IMG/VR virus record: IMGVR_UViG_3300046655_000331 | Coordinates: 1 to 24,840 of that record | DNA from: a virus | DNA: 24,840 nt | Direction: 5' to 3' (one strand) | In this document: one piece after another, positions 19,972 through 24,840 of the stretch | Layout of the letters: each line of letters starts with the position of its first letter | How positions within the stretch are numbered: the stretch's first letter is position 1 | Translations under genes and position numbers: made by a program | The notes under the pieces: model-generated | The model's database searches: none | Told to the model about the DNA's origin: nothing | The model's input: only the letters and a program-made list of their open reading frames with translations

Positions 19972-22386
19972 TTATTTTAATCGTGAGCGATTGCGTTCCG
20001 CACGTTGCAATGCAACCACAAGATCTTGCCCTTGAATTCTAAATTCACCGCCAACATTCACTTGTTGCGCTTGTTTCCCGCCAATCATTCCCTCCAATTT
20101 GTTTAATGGTGCAATCACTTCGGGATTTTGTTTTGCGCCCGTATATTCACCCATAACACCCAATGTTGTGCCTGAAACAATACCACCATCGGCAAACTTT
20201 GGAATTGCAGCAAATGCGCTCATAACACCACCAACCGCAGTTGCAATGAAAGCAGGGGTTGTAAAAATTGCAGCGGGTCCAGTTGCAGCACCCGATGCGG
20301 TTGCACCTGCAATTGCTTGTGAAATGGATTGTGCCAACATCATTGAAATCAATTGTAAAACAGTTTTAATCATTCCTGCGATAAAACCTTGAAATCCATT
20401 TTCAGCCAACCCAAGTGAAGCAACCAATCCCGCACTCATACTATCAAATGCATTTGCAACAGATCCGCCAACCAAATCTGCGGTTTCTTGAATTTGCTCC
20501 ATTGACATCCCCATATTCGTGAGTGCCTCACGTATTTTATTGACCTTTTCAACCTCTGGCTCTGCGGGAGGTAAACCAAACCCGCCAATCATACTATATT
20601 CGGATGATGCTTGTTGTGGTGCGCCACCACCGCCGCCTGATGTTCCTTTTGCGGGTGCAGCACCGCCACCACCGCCAACGTTACCGATCAATCCAGTAAC
20701 CAATCCCGAAACTTGATCTTTCACGTTTGTGAGTGCGCCTTGCACTTGTTCAACTGTTTTCTTTTCAAGTGTTGATCCAATTGCATCACTCATTGCATCG
20801 GAAAATGTTTCGCCAATTTCAGTTGCAGCATCGGCAACAATTTGCGCATCATCTTTGAATCCGTTTTCAATGACATCACTAAATGATCCTTTAAATCCCT
20901 TTTCGGAAAATTCTTTGATTACATTCCACATTGTTTTAAATGTGTTTACTAATCGCATCACTTGCGCTTTCGCTGCAATAAATACTGATGCAAAAACCGC
21001 TTTTAATCCAAATATGGCTTTGCGAAGTATTTCAGATCCATTATATAAATCAACAAATTGATTGTACAAACCAACCACAACGGGCAACACTTCACCCCAA
21101 TTTTTATATATAATAAAGGCAACACCCGCCAATGCGGTTGCAACCAATCCAATTGGTGAAAGTAATGCGCCAACAACAGTTATAAGTGTACCAATCAATG
21201 TAATAATAGTTGGCAATACAACTGCAAATGCGCCCAATCCTAAAATAAGTTTTTGAGTGCCTTCATCTAAATTGAAAAATGCGTTGAATACGTTTTGAAT
21301 AACTTTTGAAACTTCTTGAAATATCGGTAAAAATCCAGTGAGTAAAGTTGCGCCAAGTTGTGCAAATGATTCCTTTGATGAATTCATTGCCTTGCGAAGT
21401 TTAAATTCAGCGGATTCAGCGGTTGCATCGAATGCGGTTTGCGTCATTCCCATTGTTGAATTCATTCGCTCAAATATGCCACGATTCACATCAACACCTG
21501 ATCCCAATAAATCCAACACCCCTTTCAAAGCACGAATGTTTGGGAATACGACTTGCGCTGCATCTGCATTGGAATCAAATGCGGTTTTCAACGTGTTTAA
21601 TGTTTCTAATAAACCCTCATCCTTGATTTGTTCTTTCAATCCTGATGATGATAATCCCATCGAATTTAAAGCATCCTCCGCTTGTTTTGTTGGTTTCAAT
21701 AATCCTGAAAGTATGGCATTCAATTGCGTTGCACCACTTGCAGCATCCGTTCCCGTTCGGCTCATTGCAGCAAACGCAGCACCAACCTCGTGGAATTCAA
21801 CACCCATATTTGATGCAACTGGCAAAACAGATCCCATTGCACCCGCCAAATCCTCCGATGAAAGTTTTCCCTCACGCACCGCAGCGGTCAATACATCTGT
21901 TGCTTGTGATGCGCCAAGTGTATCCGATCCATACGCATTCATTGCGGAGGTTGCCAAATCTGCAATTGTTGCGGTTTCACCTAATCCAACCGCTGATGCT
22001 TTTAATGATGCCTCCAATGTTTGCATTGCCTCATCACCACGCAATCCCGCTGATGTAATAAAAAACAACGCTTCGGCTGCCTTTGATGATGAAACACCAA
22101 ATTCATTTGCCATTGTTTTGGCTTTTGCGCCCATTGCATCAACTTCATCACCTGCGATTCCAACAAGTGATTTAACCTTTGTCATTGACTTATCAAAATC
22201 CGATGCCATTTTGATTGCAGCACCACCCGCCAATGCCAATGGTAATGCTAATCTTGTTTGAAGTGATTTGCCAACTTTGGTTGTGCTTTTACCAAAGGAT
22301 TTTAACCGCTTTGATGCGGTTTTGAGTGTTGCATTTAATTTGGATGCATCCCCTAAAAGCGTAACCCTTAACTCATTATTTGCCAT
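19972..22386 (-). CDS. Tail tape measure protein (TP901-type)
   Basis: 804 residues. Residues 55-245 match the TP901-type tape measure core ('ASDFDKSMTKVKSLVG', 'FGVSSSKAAEALFFITSAGL', 'VLTAAVREGKLSSEDLAGAMGSVLPVA', 'AAFAAMSRTGTDAASGATQLNAILSGLLKP'). Residues 381-427 are a hydrophobic span rich in Gly/Val/Leu/Ile. A Gly/Ala-rich low-complexity stretch occurs near 600-630 ('GGGGGAAPAKGTSGGGGGAP'). The C-terminus 'VNVGGEFRIQGQDLVVALQRAERNRSRLK' is usual for this family. It fixes tail length (at about 0.15 nm per residue, near 120 nm, an estimate) and may help DNA cross the membrane. It is followed directly by the tip protein and preceded by the chaperone pair. Confidence 0.95.
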   Translation of the reverse strand: MANNELRVTLLGDASKLNATLKTASKRLKSFGKSTTKVGKSLQTRLALPLALAGGAAIKMASDFDKSMTKVKSLVGIAGDEVDAMGAKAKTMANEFGVSSSKAAEALFFITSAGLRGDEAMQTLEASLKASAVGLGETATIADLATSAMNAYGSDTLGASQATDVLTAAVREGKLSSEDLAGAMGSVLPVASNMGVEFHEVGAAFAAMSRTGTDAASGATQLNAILSGLLKPTKQAEDALNSMGLSSSGLKEQIKDEGLLETLNTLKTAFDSNADAAQVVFPNIRALKGVLDLLGSGVDVNRGIFERMNSTMGMTQTAFDATAESAEFKLRKAMNSSKESFAQLGATLLTGFLPIFQEVSKVIQNVFNAFFNLDEGTQKLILGLGAFAVVLPTIITLIGTLITVVGALLSPIGLVATALAGVAFIIYKNWGEVLPVVVGLYNQFVDLYNGSEILRKAIFGLKAVFASVFIAAKAQVMRLVNTFKTMWNVIKEFSEKGFKGSFSDVIENGFKDDAQIVADAATEIGETFSDAMSDAIGSTLEKKTVEQVQGALTNVKDQVSGLVTGLIGNVGGGGGAAPAKGTSGGGGGAPQQASSEYSMIGGFGLPPAEPEVEKVNKIREALTNMGMSMEQIQETADLVGGSVANAFDSMSAGLVASLGLAENGFQGFIAGMIKTVLQLISMMLAQSISQAIAGATASGAATGPAAIFTTPAFIATAVGGVMSAFAAIPKFADGGIVSGTTLGVMGEYTGAKQNPEVIAPLNKLEGMIGGKQAQQVNVGGEFRIQGQDLVVALQRAERNRSRLK

Positions 22387-22418
22387 CCGTAGAATTTAAT
22401 TGTAAAAATACAAAAAAC

Positions 22419-22739
22419 CTACATCTTTAATTTTTTATTGAATGTACTGGCTTTTACCTTTTTCATAAACGAATCATATTGATCCCTTGTAGATTTTGGT
22501 CGCTCCTTTTCCATTTTGGCATAAATATCTTGTGGCAATGAAAATAACTTTTCAGGATCAATCATTTGTGAACGTTTTTGTGCATTCACATTGTACACCA
22601 TTGCAGCCAAATATCGAATGCGTTCCCATTCCTTATTATGGTTGATGTAATATGATTCACCCAAAAGGTGATTCTCCTTCCAAGTGTTTCGCCAAAAATT
22701 ATCTGGATTGATGCCCACTTGACCGATGAAATAATCCAT
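22419..22739 (-). CDS. Tail assembly chaperone, frameshift-extended part (GpT-like)
   Basis: 106 residues counted from the internal ATG 22739, but that ATG has no ribosome-binding signal and is preceded by an open frame (NATLTPETLSWDTL) back to the A9 run at 22780-22788. It is therefore probably made only as the C-terminal part of a 244-aa fusion with the chaperone at 22769-23152. The text 'DYFIGQVGINPDNFWRNTWKENHLLG' is the common T-like motif (small helical domain with aromatic residues), followed by 'RYLAAMVYNVNAQKRSQ' and a charged tail. The fusion chaperone binds the tape measure that follows. Confidence 0.82.
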   Translation of the reverse strand: MDYFIGQVGINPDNFWRNTWKENHLLGESYYINHNKEWERIRYLAAMVYNVNAQKRSQMIDPEKLFSLPQDIYAKMEKERPKSTRDQYDSFMKKVKASTFNKKLKM

Positions 22740-22768
22740 CAGCGTATCCCAACTAAGTGTTTCGGGAG

Positions 22769-23152
22769 TTAGGGTTGCGTTTTTTTTTCCGTAGATTTTA
22801 CCACATTGCGCTTCACACCCATATTCAGATCATTTCCAAGCACTCGTGATTCCATCATTGCGTTCACAATATCCTCCAATTTTTCCGCTTGTAAATCCTC
22901 AAGCCACATTCCAACTTTGAATTCATTGTAGTCAATTTCGTTGCCTTGTTCCTGATCATTCGCAAGTATTGCGGAGTAAATAAGCGCACGAATTGTTCCA
23001 AGTGAAATCCCCTCTGTAAATATATCACCGATTTTGTCAAGTGAAATTCCAAGTGAATCAGTAAAGTTTGCCCAAAAGTTCATCGAAAAATGCAAAGTGC
23101 GCATTTTCCCGCCAAGTTTGATGGAGTAGTATCCCCGTTGTTTGTTTGCCAT
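22769..23152 (-). CDS. Tail assembly chaperone (GpG-like), short form
   Basis: 127 residues. Starts MANKQRGYYSIKLGGKMRTLHFSMNFWANFTDSLGISL, a beta hairpin followed by helices 'GTIRALIYSAILANDQEQGNEIDYNEFKVGMWLEDL' and 'EKLEDIVNAMMES', the shape of tail assembly chaperones that coat the tape measure before tube assembly. The end 'STEKKTQP' is read through the A9 run, where a -1 shift creates the long form. It lies between the tail tube and tape measure genes, as expected, and follows a strong terminator (23156-23193) that would set its level below the tail tube. Confidence 0.88.
   Translation of the reverse strand: MANKQRGYYSIKLGGKMRTLHFSMNFWANFTDSLGISLDKIGDIFTEGISLGTIRALIYSAILANDQEQGNEIDYNEFKVGMWLEDLQAEKLEDIVNAMMESRVLGNDLNMGVKRNVVKSTEKKTQP
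22780..22788 (-). other. Programmed -1 ribosomal frameshift site (A9 slippery run)
   Basis: Minus strand frame-0 codons are GAA AAA AAA ACG CAA CCC TAA. Slipping by -1 on A-AAA-AAA gives AAC GCA ACC CTA and continues open to the stop at 22419. The fusion is 244 residues against 127 for the short form. No stop interrupts the -1 frame, and the second ORF has no credible start of its own. This is the well-known G/GT chaperone strategy of siphophages. Confidence 0.85.
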
Positions 23153-23155
23153 AGT

Positions 23156-23193
23156 AAAAAAATAAGTGAGCGCAACTCCCTCAAATTGCGCTC
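23156..23193 (-). terminator. Strong Rho-independent terminator after tail tube gene 2
   Basis: A perfect eight-base stem GAGCGCAA/TTGCGCTC (23168-23175 and 23186-23193) with a ten-base loop is followed on the minus strand by ACTTATTTTTTT. It lies between the tail tube stop at 23200 and the chaperone start at 23152, the usual place for an attenuator that lets the tail tube be made in far greater amount than the tape measure. Confidence 0.88.
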
Positions 23194-23199
23194 AATTAA

Positions 23200-23610
23200 T
23201 TATTGTTTGTCTGATGCGTCTATTTGCCCAGTCAATGTGATTGATCCTGAATATGAAACTGGTGATTCCATTTCCGCACTTTGTTCAAGTGATGAAATAA
23301 AACCCTCCGCAGTGAAAATACGATCACCCGTTGTTTCAGTTCCGAATACACAAGTTAATTGTGTACGTGCCAAAAGGAAATCAGCTAATTCAGTAACGTT
23401 TGATGAATCATCATAAGTTACTAATCCATCAAATGAAATTTCACCGCTCATTACACCTGCGATCACTTCTTGAAATCCGCTTGAATCTTTTGTTGTTGCT
23501 TCTGGTAAGTCAGTTGATAATGTTAATGAGCAAGATGTTGTATGCCCAAGATTTGTTCCCTCTACTGAAAGTACAAGGTTTGTTCCGTTAAATACACCCG
23601 TTGTTGGCAT
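23200..23610 (-). CDS. Major tail tube protein (TP901-1-like), copy 2
   Basis: 136 residues. 'MPTTGVFNGTNLVLSVEGTNLGHTTSCSLTLSTDLPEATTKDSSGFQEVIAGVMSGEISFDGLV' fits the TP901-1-like tail tube family (strand, then LPEaTTKDS.G..E.i.G...w.is.dglv). The rest is beta strands ending 'SYSGSITLTGQI'. It forms the hexameric tube rings. The upstream gene 23654-24145 is a clear paralog. This copy is probably the more abundant one because it sits right before the strong terminator and next to the chaperone; that inference is untested. Confidence 0.9.
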   Translation of the reverse strand: MPTTGVFNGTNLVLSVEGTNLGHTTSCSLTLSTDLPEATTKDSSGFQEVIAGVMSGEISFDGLVTYDDSSNVTELADFLLARTQLTCVFGTETTGDRIFTAEGFISSLEQSAEMESPVSYSGSITLTGQIDASDKQ

Positions 23611-23635
23611 AGCTTTTTAATTTTTTAATTCTATA

Positions 23636-23643
23636 CAAATATA
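23636..23643 (-). promoter_or_regulatory. Possible -7 box upstream of tail tube gene 2
   Basis: TATATTTG on the minus strand fits TAnnTTTG and sits 26 bases upstream of the ATG, in a 43-base gap between the two tail tube paralogs. A proper TTTG at -33 is missing. If real, it would raise copy 2 only. Confidence 0.38.
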
Positions 23644-23653
23644 CTATATTTTT

Positions 23654-24145
23654 TTAATTCAATACAATCAAACCAGTTAGTGAAATATCAACTGAAAAGG
23701 ATGTTGTGTTTTCGACTTCGGCAATTTGTTCCACTGATTCAATAAAACCTTCACCATTGAAAATGAGTTGTGAATTTAATGAATCTTGAAAATAAAACTC
23801 TGCCTTTTGCCTTGAAAGCATCATTGTGGAAAGTTCCTCAAAGTTTAATGCATCTGAATAATCAACTAATCCATCAACAACAATTTCCCCTGAACGTACA
23901 CCCGCAATCACTTCACGAAAACCATTGGAATCTTTTGTTGTGGATTCTGGCAAATCAACACTCAATGAAATTGCAGTTGATGATGAATGCCCAAGCACTT
24001 GTTTTTCATCCTCAAATGTATCACGAATGCAATTGAGTGCCTCCATAGTACCACTATCAGCACCAACTCTTTCGGCAAACAATGCTACCTTTGGATCAAT
24101 GTCGCTTTTATATAGCAAAAAACTTGATCCGTTGATTAAACCCAT
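23654..24145 (-). CDS. Tail tube protein paralog, copy 1, with N-terminal extension
   Basis: 163 residues. From about residue 53 on it matches the 136-aa tail tube downstream: 'LSVDLPESTTKDSNGFREVIAGVRSGEIVVDGLVDYSDALNFEELSTMMLSRQ' against 'LSTDLPEATTKDSSGFQEVIAGVMSGEISFDGLVTYDD', and both end 'ISLTGLI/ITLTGQI'. The N-terminal 50 residues (NGSSFLLYKSDIDPKVALFAERVGADSG) are different and somewhat longer. It could build part of the tail tube, a tube end, or an alternative tube; a decorated second tube protein is also possible. It starts three bases after the stop of the 134-aa gene. Confidence 0.85.
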   Translation of the reverse strand: MGLINGSSFLLYKSDIDPKVALFAERVGADSGTMEALNCIRDTFEDEKQVLGHSSSTAISLSVDLPESTTKDSNGFREVIAGVRSGEIVVDGLVDYSDALNFEELSTMMLSRQKAEFYFQDSLNSQLIFNGEGFIESVEQIAEVENTTSFSVDISLTGLIVLN

Positions 24146-24148
24146 TTT

Positions 24149-24553
24149 TTATCCATTAAAACTCCATCCCGCAAAGGTGTGAACTCCATTGTCACCCTCT
24201 TCAAGTGTTATTTCTTTTGATGCCCATCCATAAGGAAATTGAATTTCAGTTTCCGCAGGTGTAACAATTTCACCATTTTCATCTAAAACTTCTGCTTGTG
24301 TTTCAACAGTTATTTCAGATGCTCTCCATAGTACATCAACAGAATAATTTACCGCTAAAACTGGAGCGGTGAGTTCATTGCCCTCTTCATCATACGTGCC
24401 TTGTTCAACTATAGGATGCCCTAACTTAACAACAGTATGGTTGTGTGATGGGTGTTCGTTCCCTTCCTCATCTTCTTGGTGTGGTAGAGCAGCTATTCTT
24501 GTTTCTGCTAACTCTTGAGTTTCAAACTCGTACTTCTTAAATATATATTTCAT
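24149..24553 (-). CDS. Hypothetical phage structural-module protein, 134 aa
   Basis: Starts MKYIFKKYEFETQELAETRIAALPHQEDEEGNEHPSHNHTVV and ends 'GDNGVHTFAGWSFNG'. An N-terminal helix is followed by a loop rich in Glu and His (QEDEEGNEHPSHNH) and then short beta strands with conserved Gly/Pro turns (HPIVEQGTYDEEGNELTAPVLAVNYSVDVLW). It lies between the LamG-like gene and the tail tube pair. Similar short proteins are found near tail genes of marine phages as I remember, but no function is known. His-rich loop might bind a metal. Confidence 0.8.
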   Translation of the reverse strand: MKYIFKKYEFETQELAETRIAALPHQEDEEGNEHPSHNHTVVKLGHPIVEQGTYDEEGNELTAPVLAVNYSVDVLWRASEITVETQAEVLDENGEIVTPAETEIQFPYGWASKEITLEEGDNGVHTFAGWSFNG

Positions 24554-24562
24554 TTTATTAAA

Positions 24563-24840
24563 TTAACTTGTTAATGCTGTTAGTTCTGCTGGTGTTAATG
24601 CGGTGTTGTAAATTTTATAATCCTTTATCTTTCCGTAAAAAATGTTACTTACTAATGCGTGATTACCAAAGCTAATCTTACTTAAATTATCTCCTATGAC
24701 ATTACTAATTGCATCAGCATCTATCTGTGTTCCGTTTATATATAAATAACCATTTGACGCATTAAAAGAAGCTGCAACTTTATTAGTTTGAGTAGTATCT
24801 GTATTTGGTGCTGCAATACTAAAACCTGTTGTGCCGAGAG
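24563..24840 (-). CDS. LamG/concanavalin-like domain protein, C-terminal part (5' end missing)
   Basis: 92 residues up to the stop at 24563; the gene continues beyond the window's right edge. Visible text is 'VAASFNASNGYLYINGTQID', 'KISFGNHALVSNIFYGKIKDYKIYNTAL' and 'TPAELTALTS' at the end. The sequence 'l.v.g......g.i.D..iyn.aLs..ei..l' is the typical end of LamG/concanavalin-like lectin folds. These are sugar-binding domains often found in phage tail fibres, adhesins or virion decoration proteins, so a role in host surface binding is likely. Position between tail completion and tail tube genes is unusual but seen in some phages. Confidence 0.82.
   Translation of the reverse strand, partial: LGTTGFSIAAPNTDTTQTNKVAASFNASNGYLYINGTQIDADAISNVIGDNLSKISFGNHALVSNIFYGKIKDYKIYNTALTPAELTALTS

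Noticed and set aside
21338-22261. 307-residue open frame on the plus strand across the tape measure gene
   Set aside because: It is the complement of a strongly supported tape measure gene and has no recognisable motif; low-complexity Ala/Ser/Pro content is typical of shadow frames.
1-24840. tRNA genes, integrase, endolysin and transposase
   Set aside because: No cloverleaf with a CCA-type end, no tyrosine or serine recombinase motifs, no lysozyme/amidase motifs and no inverted-repeat-flanked transposase were seen on either strand by reading; a covariance or profile search would be needed to exclude them fully.

Overview
The window is one contiguous stretch of a tailed double-stranded DNA phage (or prophage) with a siphovirus-type tail and an HK97-type head. 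Every supported gene lies on the minus strand, so the gene order reads from base 24840 down to base 1. The DNA is AT-rich, and genes are packed end to end, often with 4-bp ATGA stop/start overlaps. Start codons usually lack a clear Shine-Dalgarno sequence. Several promoters match the Bacteroidota form TTTG-N19-TAnnTTTG. Together these suggest a phage of a Bacteroidota host, probably Flavobacteriia-like; the host is an inference. No integrase, excisionase, endolysin, tRNA or CRISPR array was seen, so lifestyle is not decided here.

Layout in transcription order. (1) Tail module, 24840-17928: the end of a LamG-like protein, a hypothetical protein, two paralogous tail tube proteins, a tail assembly chaperone pair joined by a -1 frameshift on an A9 run, an 804-aa tape measure and a 679-aa tail/tip protein. 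(2) Early/replication module, 17819-10038: small HTH protein, ERF annealing protein, an SSB-like candidate, a small unknown gene, a RecE/YqaJ-like exonuclease, a DnaA domain-IV protein, a VRR-NUC nuclease, a small unknown gene, a replication initiator carrying iteron-like repeats inside its gene (a lambda-O-like arrangement), a PD-(D/E)XK protein, a 37-aa membrane peptide, a primase-helicase, two small genes and a ParB-adenine methyltransferase fusion. (3) A single 78-aa gene with its own promoter and terminator. (4) Packaging and head module, 9606-2722: TerS, TerL, a portal with a C-terminal extension of about 300 residues, a tiny basic protein, a tiny membrane protein, MuF, prohead protease and major capsid protein. 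(5) An accessory cassette, 2630-1441: promoter, four small genes, terminator, PD-(D/E)XK nuclease, terminator. (6) Connector genes, 1419-1: gp6-like connector, head closure, gp10-like protein and the start of a tail terminator.

The window begins in the tail terminator gene and ends just upstream of the tail tube genes. These are normally close neighbours, so the two window ends may lie near each other on a circular or terminally redundant genome, with the rest of the tail terminator, the LamG gene and perhaps lysis genes in the missing part.

Best observations: a 14-bp operator-like motif (GAAAAAATTCTTTC on the plus strand) beside three promoters that each start a unit; the in-gene candidate origin; the frameshift site; at least five hydrophobic mini-genes (37-56 aa) linked by ATGA overlaps; the extended portal; and an accessory cassette placed between capsid and connector genes.
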